Assembly (NCBI RefSeq): GCF_001953745.1
Contig: NZ_LWLN01000001.1
Span: forward strand, 1,116,001-1,180,000
DNA: 64,000 bases
DNA from: Natrinema saccharevitans
GTDB lineage: Archaea; Halobacteriota; Halobacteria; Halobacteriales; Natrialbaceae
Direction: 5' to 3'
This document shows positions 33,072-41,457 of the stretch, piece after piece. Numbering within the stretch: position 1 is the first letter of the stretch; every line of letters begins with the position of its first letter. A model generated the notes under the pieces. It did not search any database. It worked only from the letters and a program-made list of their open reading frames with translations, and was not told where the DNA came from. Position numbers and translations under genes: made by a program.

Positions 33072-33151
33072 TACGGATTGCTGTCCCGATGTCCCGGCGC
33101 ACCCGCCGCCCGGGTCGCGGGTGCGCCGGCAATGACTGACAGGAAACCGTA
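33072..33151. repeat. Palindromic MITE-like element, family 2
   Basis: An 80-bp element, tacggattgctgtcccgatg at left and gacaggaaaccgta at right, with the same inner GC-rich hairpin as the copy at 22574. TGA triplets flank it at 33069-33071 and 33152-33154. It sits 51 bp after the tautomerase stop and 37 bp before the UspA start, and is the only clear family 2 copy not on a stop codon. Confidence 0.8.
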
Positions 33152-33188
33152 TGAAACCACTATCCGTCTCGCGCCCGAAGCCGTTCGT

Positions 33189-33644
33189 ATGTACCGCGTG
33201 TTGCTCCCGGTCGACGACAGCGAGTCTCGGGCGCGGGCGCAAGCGAACGCCGTCCGCGACCTGCCGAACGCGGCGACGGCCGTCTCGGTCGACGTCCTCC
33301 ACGTCAGCGAGGGCGGGTCGGGGCCCGACGCCGAGTGGGCGGCCGGCGGCTTCGCCGAGGAGTACGCCGCCGAGATGGAACGGCTCGCCGGCGACGACGC
33401 GCTCCCGGCGTCGGTCGAGGCGGCCGTCGACGCCCTCGAGGCGGACGGTATCGAGTGGACGGTCCGGACCGCGATCGGCGACCCCGCGGACCGGATCCTC
33501 GAGGCGGCCGCCGAGTACGACAGCGACCTGCTCGTCCTCGGTTTCGAGGGGCGATCGCCGGTCGGCAAGGCGCTGTTCGGGAGCGTCGCCCAGTCGGTCG
33601 TCCTCGAGAGCGACCGACCGGTGACGGTCGTCCCCGCGGAGTGA
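33189..33644 (+). CDS. Universal stress protein (UspA family)
   Basis: A 151-residue alpha/beta protein with the ATP-binding UspA signature G-x2-G-x9-G-S seen as GFEGRSPVGKALFGS near the C terminus, and VLLPVDDSE at the N terminus. Members with this motif bind ATP and accumulate under stress; targets are usually unknown. ATG 33189 (MYRVLLPVDD) begins the first beta strand. It converges with get3, only one base between the stop codons. Confidence 0.9.
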   Translation: MYRVLLPVDDSESRARAQANAVRDLPNAATAVSVDVLHVSEGGSGPDAEWAAGGFAEEYAAEMERLAGDDALPASVEAAVDALEADGIEWTVRTAIGDPADRILEAAAEYDSDLLVLGFEGRSPVGKALFGSVAQSVVLESDRPVTVVPAE

Positions 33645-33645
33645 G

Positions 33646-34869
33646 CTACCGCAGACAGGCCGCGACGACCTCGAGCATCCCCTCGCCCCGGACCTCGTCG
33701 GCGAACAGCGGGACGCGTCGCACGTCCGTGCCGCGGAACAGTTCCTGTGCCTCCGCGAGGGCGCTCTGCTGGACGTCCCAGCGCCGTTGACAGAACTCGC
33801 AGTCGTCCAGATTCGGCTGGAGGAACTCGCCGCGGACGTCGTCGGTAACGTTTGACAGGGGCTCCATCACCCGGTTGACGACGACGGTACCGACCGGGAT
33901 CCCGAACTCCTCGAGTTGCGCTCGCAGGCGCTTGGACTCGAAGACGCTCATCTCCTCTGGCACCATGACGATCCGGAAGTCCGTCCGCGCGGGATCGCGC
34001 AGGGCCGCCCGCAGGCGCTCGATGCGCTCGCGCAGGACCTCCAGATCCTCGAGGTCGTCGCCGTCGTCGGGCGCGTCGCCGCCGAACATCCCCTTGACGC
34101 CCTCGAGCATCCCGCCGAGGCGCTGGCGGAGTTTCATCAGCCGACCCATCATCGTGTCCATGATTTCGGGGAGCCGCAGCAGGCGGAGCGTGTGGCCGGT
34201 CGGCGCGGTGTCGATCACCACGCGCTCGAACCGCGGGTCGTCCATGTACTCGAGCAAGAGCTGCATGGCGGCGGCCTCGTCGGCACCGGGCATCGCGCCG
34301 CCGAAGAGGGCGTCCATCGGCGATTCGCCGCCGAGCATGTCGCCGAGGCCGCCGAGCGGCCCGCCCTCGGCCCCCTCGCCGGGGAAGGGCGAGCCGCTCG
34401 TCTCGCCGCCCGCGAAGGGGTCCGTCTCGTCGGCTGAGTCCGTCGCACCGGCCGCACCACTGAAGGGCGTGTCCCCCTCCTCGAGCGCGCTTTCGGGATC
34501 GATCTCGGCCGCGTACAGCGGGATGTCGTCCCGGATTCGGCCGGGTTCGGCCGGAATCTCCGTCTCGAAGGTGTCCGACAGCGAGTGGGCCGGGTCGGTC
34601 GAGACGACCAGCGTCGACGTCCCGCCGCGGGCGCTGTCCAGCGCCGTCGCGGCCGCCATCGTCGTCTTCCCGACGCCCCCTTTCCCGCCGTAGAGGACGT
34701 AGTCGGGGCCGTCGATCGGCTCGTCGGACGGCTCGACGTCGACGGTCTTGCGCTCCTCGTCGCCGACGGACTCCGTCGGCGTCACCTCGATGGTGTGTGC
34801 GCCGTCGTCGTCGCCGTCGTTCGTCGCCCCCTCGTCCTCCTCCACCGGTTCGACGTCGATGCCGCTCAT
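33646..34869 (-). CDS. Get3/ArsA-family ATPase
   Basis: A 407-residue P-loop ATPase of the Get3/TRC40/ArsA family. An acidic N-terminal extension (~55 residues) precedes the deviant Walker A GGKGGVGKTT (about 62-71). Other features are STDPAHSLSD (switch), VVIDTAPTGHTLRLLRLPE, and a CEFC motif in the C-terminal quarter matching the Cys-x2-Cys zinc site that dimerises Get3. The Met/Gly-rich middle could form the hydrophobic groove for tail-anchored membrane proteins. This Cys pair and the absence of arsenic genes nearby favour Get3 over an arsenite pump subunit. The archaeal role is not firmly established. Confidence 0.87.
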   Translation of the reverse strand: MSGIDVEPVEEDEGATNDGDDDGAHTIEVTPTESVGDEERKTVDVEPSDEPIDGPDYVLYGGKGGVGKTTMAAATALDSARGGTSTLVVSTDPAHSLSDTFETEIPAEPGRIRDDIPLYAAEIDPESALEEGDTPFSGAAGATDSADETDPFAGGETSGSPFPGEGAEGGPLGGLGDMLGGESPMDALFGGAMPGADEAAAMQLLLEYMDDPRFERVVIDTAPTGHTLRLLRLPEIMDTMMGRLMKLRQRLGGMLEGVKGMFGGDAPDDGDDLEDLEVLRERIERLRAALRDPARTDFRIVMVPEEMSVFESKRLRAQLEEFGIPVGTVVVNRVMEPLSNVTDDVRGEFLQPNLDDCEFCQRRWDVQQSALAEAQELFRGTDVRRVPLFADEVRGEGMLEVVAACLR

Positions 34870-34935
34870 ACGCCGCCGTTCCCGGTCCCGACAGGAGTAT
34901 TCGTCGGTCTCCCGCGGCCGGCCGTCGCCCTCGAG

Positions 34936-36378
34936 TCAGCCCTTCGGCGTCACGTCGAACGTCGGGACGACGCCGCGGACGGCGTCTGCGAGCGCCAGAC
35001 AGATCGGGACGGCCCACAGCGTCGCGTACAGCGCCTGCGTGACCGGGTTCGAGAGCAGCGAGTACCGCGCCTGCTCCCACCGGCTATCGAATGGGACCGC
35101 CTCCCAGGCCGCGCGGTAGGACCGCCAGCTGTAGTAACACCAGACGACGCCGTTGAACGCGACGAGCGGGAGCAGCGACGCGGGGACGACGCCGGTCGAG
35201 CCGGTGAGTGTCTGCCAGAGGACGGCGAGTCCCACCGGCAGGCCGAGGACGTTCGTCACCGCCAGGAGCTGGGTCAACACGGTGCCCGCCCAGAACCGGC
35301 CGCGCTCGAGCCCGGACCAGCCCGGCGTCAGCAGGTGCCGATACGGGCCGCGGACCCAGCGGCGCTTCTGACGGATCCACGCCTCGAGGTCGGCCGGACA
35401 GAGGTCCTGCACGTAGCGGTCGATGATACCGAGCGTACAGCCCCGTTCGTGGGCGGCGACGCCGAGCGCCATGTCCTCGGTCACCGCGTCGAGTTGCCAC
35501 CGATCGAGGTCGTAGAGGACGCCGGCCGGGACGAAGTAGGCCTTCCCCAGCAGCTGGTAGGGGCCGTCCGTCGAGTTGGCGTAGATCAGGTCCGACCACG
35601 CCGCGATCCCCATCGACTCGAGCAGCGGGAGGAGCCCGTCGTCGACGTTTCGCGCGGTCTGTTTCGCCTGGACGATGTCGTACTCCGCGAGGCCGGCGGC
35701 GGCGAGTTCGAACGTGTCGAGGGGCACCTGCGTGTCCGAGTCGAAGACCGTCACGACGTCGTCGGCCGCGAACGAGCGCGTCGTGAAGGCGTAGGTCAGG
35801 GCGGCGGCCTTCGTCCGCGGGACGCCCGTCCCGCTGAACGTCCAGTCGCCGGGCGCGCGGTCGGCCGCGAGCGCCGCCCGATCGACGGCGACGAACTCGA
35901 CGGCGAGGTCGTCCTCGCGAGCCGCGACCGCCTCGCGGACCGCCGACGCGGTCGGATCGTCGGGTTCGTAGATCACGTACACGGAGACGGCCGCGGTCGG
36001 ATACCGCTGGGCGGCGATGTTGTCGAGCGTCTCGGTGAGGACGGCCGGCGACTCGCGGTAGATCGGGACGAGAACGCGGAGCCGGCGGACCGCCGACTGC
36101 GGGAGCCGACAGCCCGACCGGGCCGTCGGTCGCGGCTCGCCGGCCGTCCGGTCCGCGTTCGCCGATGCGGGAGCGACGCCACTGCTCGAGCCCCCGTCGG
36201 GCCGTGCCAGCGGTCGATCGCGGTCGGTCTCGGTCCCCTCGGCGACGCGCCGCTCTACGGTGGCGTCGTCGACCAAGGCGTCGGAGCGGCGAACGAGCAG
36301 CGTCACCAGCGCACAGTTGCCGACGAAGTAGGCCACCTGGGTCAGGACGAACACCGCGATCACGGCCTCGAGAAGCAT
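34936..36378 (-). CDS. Membrane-bound family 2 glycosyltransferase
   Basis: A 480-residue processive-type GT2. One N-terminal helix (about residues 3-27) is followed by a ~50-residue disordered linker and the GT-A domain: VLVPIYRES, VTVFDSDTQVP (DxD metal site), TEDMALG (catalytic Asp) and RQKRRWVRG, a Q-x2-RW-type acceptor motif. Three or four C-terminal helices complete a hyaluronan/cellulose-synthase-like layout, implying export of a polysaccharide or glycolipid synthesis at the membrane. Sugar and acceptor cannot be determined. ATG 36378 starts directly at the first helix. Confidence 0.85.
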   Translation of the reverse strand: MLLEAVIAVFVLTQVAYFVGNCALVTLLVRRSDALVDDATVERRVAEGTETDRDRPLARPDGGSSSGVAPASANADRTAGEPRPTARSGCRLPQSAVRRLRVLVPIYRESPAVLTETLDNIAAQRYPTAAVSVYVIYEPDDPTASAVREAVAAREDDLAVEFVAVDRAALAADRAPGDWTFSGTGVPRTKAAALTYAFTTRSFAADDVVTVFDSDTQVPLDTFELAAAGLAEYDIVQAKQTARNVDDGLLPLLESMGIAAWSDLIYANSTDGPYQLLGKAYFVPAGVLYDLDRWQLDAVTEDMALGVAAHERGCTLGIIDRYVQDLCPADLEAWIRQKRRWVRGPYRHLLTPGWSGLERGRFWAGTVLTQLLAVTNVLGLPVGLAVLWQTLTGSTGVVPASLLPLVAFNGVVWCYYSWRSYRAAWEAVPFDSRWEQARYSLLSNPVTQALYATLWAVPICLALADAVRGVVPTFDVTPKG

Positions 36379-36450
36379 TACGCGGTGGGTCGGCCGCCCG
36401 ACGTATCGGTATTTCGGCCGGACTGTCACCGTCGCCGACCGTTCGGCCGC

Positions 36451-37551
36451 TCACCCGAAGTACGCCGCCAGCCGCTCGGCAGCTTCCTCGACGCGCGGGG
36501 TCACGAGGGCAAAGCGCAGCCACTCGCTCCGGGAATCGCCGAAGGCTTCGCCGGGCATCCCCGCGACGCCGGCCTCGTCGATCAGGCGCTCGACGTTCTC
36601 GAGCGTGCCGGGGTAGCCGTCGAAGCGGGCCAGCACGTAGAACGAGCCCTGCGGCGTCGTGTACTCGGCACCGACGGCCTCGAGCGCGTCGGTGAAGGTA
36701 TCGACGCGCTCGCGGAGCAACTCTCGATTGCGCTCGTAGTACTCGGGACCCGTCTCGCGGAAGGCCTTCAGGGCCGCGTACTGGCCGGGACGGGTCGTCG
36801 CGACGTTGACCAGCATGTGGCGGCTCCTAGCGTCCCCGACCAGCTCCGGCGGGAAGATCGCGTAGCCGACCCGGAGGCCGGTAACGGCCATCGACTTCGA
36901 GACGGCGTTCGTGACGATCCGGTGGACCGACTCGGTCTCGAGCGCGCTCGCGAACTCCCCGGCGAGGTCGTAGTGGTCGTAGACCTCGTCGCTGATGAGA
37001 ACGGCGTCGTGGTCCTCGGCGACGGCGACGAGTTCCCGCATCGTCTCGGCGGGATAGACCGCGCCGGTGGGGTTGTTCGGCGTGTTGACGACGATCGCGG
37101 CCGTCTCGTCGCTCGCGGCGGCGCGGACGTCCGCGGGGTCGAGTCGTCCCTCGTCGTCAGCCGCGACGTACCGCTGTGTGCCCCCGAGCATCGTCGTCTT
37201 GCCGGGGTAGTAGGGGTAGACGGGATCGGTCAGTAGCACCTCGTCGCCGGCGTCGCGCTCCAGGGCCCGCGCCATCGCGAGATAGTTGGCCTCGCCCGCG
37301 CCGTTGGTGACGACGATCTGGTCGGCGTCGACGCCCCGCCGGGCGGCGATCTCTTCGCGCAGTTCGGGCAGTCCCTCGCTGGCGGGATACTGCAACCGGT
37401 CCGGCTCGAGATCGGCGTACTCGCGCAGTCCCTCTCGAAGCGCCTCGGGGGGCTCCCAGTCGGGGTTGCCGCTGACCATGTCGACCACGTCGCGGTCCGC
37501 CGCGTCCGCGTACTCCATCACGTGGAAGAAAAGCGGCGTCTCGTAGTCCAT
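36451..37551 (-). CDS. Class I/II PLP-dependent aminotransferase
   Basis: A 366-residue fold-type I aminotransferase. Visible landmarks are MVSGNPDWEPP at the N terminus, VTNGAGEANYLAM (phosphate site), NTPNNPTGAVY, ISDEVYDHY (Asp and Tyr contacting PLP) and the Schiff-base Lys in NAVSKSMAVTGLRVGY; an Arg near the C terminus (ALVTPRVEEA region) may bind substrate carboxylate. It belongs to the aspartate/aromatic aminotransferase group (COG0436), but the substrate cannot be decided. ATG 37551 begins MDYETPLFF; ~76 in-frame upstream residues are not part of the family. Confidence 0.88.
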   Translation of the reverse strand: MDYETPLFFHVMEYADAADRDVVDMVSGNPDWEPPEALREGLREYADLEPDRLQYPASEGLPELREEIAARRGVDADQIVVTNGAGEANYLAMARALERDAGDEVLLTDPVYPYYPGKTTMLGGTQRYVAADDEGRLDPADVRAAASDETAAIVVNTPNNPTGAVYPAETMRELVAVAEDHDAVLISDEVYDHYDLAGEFASALETESVHRIVTNAVSKSMAVTGLRVGYAIFPPELVGDARSRHMLVNVATTRPGQYAALKAFRETGPEYYERNRELLRERVDTFTDALEAVGAEYTTPQGSFYVLARFDGYPGTLENVERLIDEAGVAGMPGEAFGDSRSEWLRFALVTPRVEEAAERLAAYFG

Positions 37552-37660
37552 GCGGGCCACTGGGGCGACGACCGTCGTTTGTCTTTCCGTTTCCGCCGGA
37601 CGACGCGAGGGGGCGAGCCGGACCCTCGCTTTCACAACGACCGGGCCCGTCGACTCACGT

Positions 37661-38173
37661 ATGAACGACGACATCGACCCCGATCTGCCGATGGCCGTCG
37701 GCGACGTGCTTCGCGACCGAGAGGAGACGCTCGCGGTCGCCGAGTCCTGTACCGGCGGGCTGATCGGGGCCGCGATCACGGCCGTGCCGGGCGCGAGCGA
37801 CTACTTCGACGCGGGGCTGACGACCTACGCTTACGGCGCGAAACGCCGCCACCTCGGCGTCAGCCGCGAGGCGCTCGACGATCACGGCGCGGTCTCGGAA
37901 CCCGTCGCCCGCGAGATGGCGCGAGGGGTCCGGGACGTGACCGACGTCACCTGGGGCGTCGCGACGACCGGCGTCGCCGGCCCCACCGGCGGGACCGAGG
38001 CAACCCCGGTCGGGACCGTCTACATCGGCGTCGCCCACGCCGCTCCGTGGGACAGCGGGGACTCCTACGCCACCGTCTCCCGGTACGTCTTCGACGGCGA
38101 TCGTGCCGTTGTGCGCGCACAGACCGTCGATCGAGCCCTCGAGGACCTGCTCGCCGAACTCGAGGATCGTTGA
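37661..38173 (+). CDS. CinA C-terminal-type nicotinamide-nucleotide amidase
   Basis: A 170-residue protein equal to the C-terminal domain of CinA (PncC). The active-site region LAVAESCTGGLIGAAIT holds the catalytic Ser/Thr, and ATTGVAGPTGG is the second signature. PncC-type enzymes deamidate NMN to NaMN and recycle pyridine nucleotides. The CinA N-terminal (MoaB-like) domain is absent, as in stand-alone archaeal forms. ATG 37661 follows 109 bp after the divergent aminotransferase start, so both may share one control region. Confidence 0.85.
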   Translation: MNDDIDPDLPMAVGDVLRDREETLAVAESCTGGLIGAAITAVPGASDYFDAGLTTYAYGAKRRHLGVSREALDDHGAVSEPVAREMARGVRDVTDVTWGVATTGVAGPTGGTEATPVGTVYIGVAHAAPWDSGDSYATVSRYVFDGDRAVVRAQTVDRALEDLLAELEDR

Positions 38174-38288
38174 TCGGCCCGCGAGTCATCCGTCCCTCGG
38201 CGACCCCGCGCCGACGCGACGATCGGTTCGCAAACCTGACAGTCTCGAGAGAAAACTATTCCCGGGTCGACCCCCCAGAGTCGGGTGA

Positions 38289-38774
38289 ATGAACAAGAAG
38301 GGACACGTGTTGAACGCCGTGCTGTTGAGCATCGGGCTGGGGTATCTGCTCGAGCCTTCCGGGAGTCTGGAGACGTTCAGGACCATCGTGATGATCGGCG
38401 TTCCGGTGACGCTGGGGGCGCTCTTTCCGGACGTCGACACCGCCTTCGGCAAACACCGGAAGACGCTGCACAACCTGCCGATCCTGCTCGGTTTCCTGGC
38501 CTTTCCGTACGTCTTCGGCAATCTCGAGTACGTCTGGGTCGGCGTTCTGACCCATTACGTCCTCGACGTGGCGGGGAGCAAGCGCGGGATCGCACTGTTT
38601 TACCCGCTCTGGAAGAAGGAGTTCGGACTGCCGATCGGGGTCGCGGTCAGCAGCAAGCGCGCCGACCTCATGATGGTGGTCGTCACCGTCGCCGAACTCC
38701 TGTTGGTCGCGCTGGTCGTCTTCCGGGTGCCTCAGTGGGGGTTCGAGCTGGGCCGGCAGGGACTCGGGCTGTAG
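38289..38774 (+). CDS. YdjM-like membrane-bound metal-dependent hydrolase
   Basis: A 161-residue protein with four hydrophobic segments. Conserved polar residues fit the COG1988 (YdjM/DUF457) family: MNKKGHVLNA with an early His, LGALFPDVDTAFGKHRKTLHN with Asp and His, and LTHYVLDVAGSKRG with His/Asp. These probably bind metal at the membrane surface. Homologues are LexA-regulated or phospholipase-like hydrolases in bacteria; the archaeal substrate is not known. Confidence 0.82.
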   Translation: MNKKGHVLNAVLLSIGLGYLLEPSGSLETFRTIVMIGVPVTLGALFPDVDTAFGKHRKTLHNLPILLGFLAFPYVFGNLEYVWVGVLTHYVLDVAGSKRGIALFYPLWKKEFGLPIGVAVSSKRADLMMVVVTVAELLLVALVVFRVPQWGFELGRQGLGL

Positions 38775-38795
38775 CGGTCTCGCCCCGTCTCGCCG

Positions 38796-39119
38796 TCACG
38801 GCCCGCCGCTGACGAGGTGGAGCCCGACGATCCCGACGACGATCAGGCCGATGAACCCGATTCTGGCGAGCGTCGCCGGCTCGTCGAACAACACGATGCC
38901 GAGCGACGCGGTCCCGACGGCTCCGATGCCCGTCCAGACCGCGTAGGCCGTCCCGATGGGAAGTTCTTCGACGGCCCGCGCGAGGAGAACCACGCTGACG
39001 AGCATCGCGAGCCCGGTCGCGAGCGTCGGCACCGGCCGCGAGAGGTCGTCGGAGTACGCGAGTCCGATCGCCCACGCGATCTCGAAACAGCCGGCGACGA
39101 ACAGGAGCGGCCACGACAT
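38796..39119 (-). CDS. SMR-family exporter of the Gdx/SugE type
   Basis: A 107-residue protein with four transmembrane helices. The essential membrane Glu is at position 13 (AGCFEIAWAIGLAYSDD), and the phrase LPIGTAYAVWTGIGAVGT is characteristic of the SMR family. WAIGLAYSDD resembles the WAIGLKY of the Gdx subgroup, which exports guanidinium in exchange for protons, more than EmrE/QacE drug pumps. No guanidine riboswitch is recognisable upstream. A single gene usually implies a dual-topology homodimer. Confidence 0.88.
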   Translation of the reverse strand: MSWPLLFVAGCFEIAWAIGLAYSDDLSRPVPTLATGLAMLVSVVLLARAVEELPIGTAYAVWTGIGAVGTASLGIVLFDEPATLARIGFIGLIVVGIVGLHLVSGGP

Positions 39120-39188
39120 TCCATCGGAGGTATCGATCGGCGGCGAGTATAGCTTCCGTTCTCGGACGGCGTGCGGGGCCGGACGAGC

Positions 39189-40163
39189 CTAGCGGTTCGG
39201 CGTCCACTCCTCGCAGGCGTCCATGTCGTCCATGGCCGTCTCGTGGCGGGCGCAGTAGGGGACCATCCCCTCCGACGAACGGACGTACTCGAAGTGTTCG
39301 CAGTTCCCGCAGTAGCGGTCGGTCGGCTCGGTCGGACCGGCGGGCTCGGATTCGACGATCTCGGCGTCGCCCCCCTCGAGCGGCGAGGAGATGTCCGACG
39401 CCGCCGAGCCGCCGTCGCTGGTCGCGGCGCCGACGGCTCGTCCGGGAGTCGAGGTGCCGGTCGACCGCGACGACGCGGCCGATCGCTCCGTCGTCCGACC
39501 GCCGACCGATCCCTCGTCGTAGGACAGCGACGTACCGTCGGCCCCGCCGTCCGCGTTCGTCTGCGTCTCGACGTCGCCGTCGGGGGTCCCCCCGAGGAAG
39601 CCGATCCCGCCCAGGCCGCCGTCCTCGCTTTCCTCCTCGACCTCGAGGACGGTCTTGTTGTGTCGGGTGACGTTCATCTGGAGGTTGCCGCCGGGATCGT
39701 TGCGCCGTTTGAACGTGGCGACGGCGGCGAACAGACACCAGATCGCGGGCAAGAGTCCGAGCAGGTAGACCGCCGAGACTTCGAAGGTCAGTTCCTGGCC
39801 GTGGCCCCGCCAGTGGTGGGGGTAGGCGTGCCAGAAGAGCGCGACCCCGAGCAGGCAGAGGCTCGCGCTGATCGCGGCTGCGGCCTGTACGCGACGGCCG
39901 GCCGGCAATACGACGAAGACGCCGACGAGTGCCGTCGGGACGGCGAGTCCGGCCAACACACCCGCGGCGCGGACGGTCGCGAACTGGGGCGCCATCCCGC
40001 TCGAGAAGGCGGCCGCGTATCCGCCGACGAGGTCGGTCGTCGCCGCGAGGACGGCCACGACGGCCAGGATCGCGCCGAGGACCACGAGCGTCGTGCCGGC
40101 GTACAGCCGGCGACTCGTCACCCCCGATGCGGTCCCGTCGTAAACCTCCGTCAGGCTAGTCAT
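39189..40163 (-). CDS. Haloarchaeal membrane protein with C-terminal zinc-binding-like motif (DUF7139-like)
   Basis: A 324-residue protein. Residues ~20-145 form four transmembrane helices. A KRRNDPGGNLQMNVTRHNKT segment follows, then an acidic Ser/Gly/Thr-rich linker (about 175-270). The C terminus has four cysteines in CGNCEHFEYV...PYCARHETAMDDMDACEEW, probably a small zinc or redox site. It resembles an uncharacterised haloarchaea-only family (DUF7139, from memory). The cysteine module is reminiscent of cytoplasmic zinc-finger microproteins. Function unknown. Confidence 0.7.
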   Translation of the reverse strand: MTSLTEVYDGTASGVTSRRLYAGTTLVVLGAILAVVAVLAATTDLVGGYAAAFSSGMAPQFATVRAAGVLAGLAVPTALVGVFVVLPAGRRVQAAAAISASLCLLGVALFWHAYPHHWRGHGQELTFEVSAVYLLGLLPAIWCLFAAVATFKRRNDPGGNLQMNVTRHNKTVLEVEEESEDGGLGGIGFLGGTPDGDVETQTNADGGADGTSLSYDEGSVGGRTTERSAASSRSTGTSTPGRAVGAATSDGGSAASDISSPLEGGDAEIVESEPAGPTEPTDRYCGNCEHFEYVRSSEGMVPYCARHETAMDDMDACEEWTPNR

Positions 40164-40404
40164 ACGAGCCCGTTCGATGTCCTATCACAAAACGATACGT
40201 CAGACACATTTCGGATCGTAGAGGGGTCGAGGGCCGTCGACGAATCGCCGGGGAGTCGTCGGGGGTGCGGGGACCCAGTCCGGTCGCCGGGAAGCCACCT
40301 CGGTTGCACCGCGTTCGGTCGGTCACTCGCAGCACGGCCGTGTGCCCGCTCTCGCGATCCACGGAAGCGAAAGCTTGAATCACCGCGATCGCAAACGACT
40401 CGCC

Positions 40405-40689
40405 ATGAGCGACGACGAGGACGCGGAGCCGGCCGTCGAACTCGGATCGCACACGCCCGTCGAGGGCGAACCGCTCGCCCGCGTGAGTTCGCGGCTGACC
40501 TGGCCCAAGGAAAAGAGCGAGGTCGAACGCATGGAGGGCGAGACGGTCGTTCGAACGCCGGACGGTCCCCGCGAGCTATCGACGATCCTCGAGTCGGTCG
40601 ACGAGACGTACTTCCAGCGCAAACAGGAGTTCGAGGGCCACGTCCGGGACGTGATCGGGACCGGACCGATTCCGACCGCCGACGAGTAA
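40405..40689 (+). CDS. Small conserved haloarchaeal protein (DUF5789-like)
   Basis: A 94-residue cytoplasmic, acidic protein starting at ATG 40405. The conserved-looking core runs from LTWPKEKSEVERMEGETVV through TPDGPRELSTILESV to VRDVIGTGPIPT, resembling haloarchaeal family DUF5789 (from memory). Its stop codon is four bases before the GTG start of the CPBP-type protease gene, so the two are probably co-transcribed. Function unknown. Confidence 0.72.
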   Translation: MSDDEDAEPAVELGSHTPVEGEPLARVSSRLTWPKEKSEVERMEGETVVRTPDGPRELSTILESVDETYFQRKQEFEGHVRDVIGTGPIPTADE

Positions 40690-40693
40690 CACC

Positions 40694-41389
40694 GTGGCGT
40701 CCGAGCCGGATCGACGCGCCGTGCGCTGGCTTCGCCAGCGGTTGGGCCTCTCCTGGGTACAGAAGTCGTTACTGTTTGGGGCTCTCCTGACGGTGCTGTG
40801 GATGCGGTTCGTTCCCGACGGGTTGGACGATCGGCTCCTCGTCGACGGGATCCTCTTGATCGGCGGCCCGCTCGCGCTGGGGCTGTCCCACGGGCGACGC
40901 GTCGGCTGGCGGGCCGACCGGGTCGCGGTTCGGAACGCGGTCCTGCTCGGGCTGTTCGTGTTGCCGTTCTATCTGGTCGGCTCGACGCTGCCGACGATCC
41001 GCGCGTACTACCCGATCTGGGAGACGTCGGCCGCGCCGGCCGCGTTCGTCCCCCACGCGATCAAGCTCTTCGTCCTCGCGCTGGCCGCCGAGACCTACTA
41101 CCGGGGCCTGCTGTGTGTCGGCGTCCGGGAACTGGGCTTCGGCGCGGTGTTCATCAGTCCCGTCGTCTACATGCTTCACCACACCTCGAAGCCGCCGATC
41201 GAGTTCCTGCTGTCGGGGCCGACCGACGTCCTGTTCGGGGCCGTCGACTACACCTCCGACTCGATCCTCCCCTCCGTGATCGCCCACGGCGGCGGGCTCG
41301 TCTTACTGGACTGGCTCGTTCTTCACGACCCGCTGTTCGATCCGGCTCCGGTCCTGAACGTCCTCGAGGCGCTGCCGCTCCCGCTCTGA
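40694..41389 (+). CDS. CPBP-family intramembrane glutamic-type metalloprotease homologue
   Basis: A 231-residue membrane protein with about seven hydrophobic segments. CPBP/Abi motifs are recognisable though relaxed: AAETYYRGLL (motif 1, normally EExxxR), VVYMLHHTSKPP (motif 2, with His), and VIAHGGGLVLLDW (motif 3 His and Asp). The first Glu of the EE pair is Ala here, so activity is uncertain. Members process prenylated or other membrane proteins (Rce1-like) or bacteriocins. It starts at GTG 40694, translationally coupled to the DUF5789-like gene. Confidence 0.72.
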   Translation: MASEPDRRAVRWLRQRLGLSWVQKSLLFGALLTVLWMRFVPDGLDDRLLVDGILLIGGPLALGLSHGRRVGWRADRVAVRNAVLLGLFVLPFYLVGSTLPTIRAYYPIWETSAAPAAFVPHAIKLFVLALAAETYYRGLLCVGVRELGFGAVFISPVVYMLHHTSKPPIEFLLSGPTDVLFGAVDYTSDSILPSVIAHGGGLVLLDWLVLHDPLFDPAPVLNVLEALPLPL

Positions 41390-41457
41390 CGATCCTTTCG
41401 CTGCGCCCAACAGTATAGAACATCAACACTTATGGCCACCAGCCGAGTGGATCGCGT

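Noticed and set aside
33646-34869. Arsenite-pump ATPase ArsA
   Set aside because: The Cys-x2-Cys zinc motif, single ATPase domain and absence of arsenic genes nearby favour the Get3 type.
30668-35080. A 1470-codon open frame on the minus strand spanning several genes
   Set aside because: Only the part from 32494 to 30668 has a membrane-transporter sequence. The rest overlaps clear genes (tautomerase, UspA, Get3) and reads as low-complexity Arg/Ser, typical of antisense frames in GC-rich DNA.
38796-39119. Guanidine riboswitch upstream of the Gdx-like exporter
   Set aside because: The upstream gap is only about 70 bp and shows no guanidine-riboswitch core sequence.
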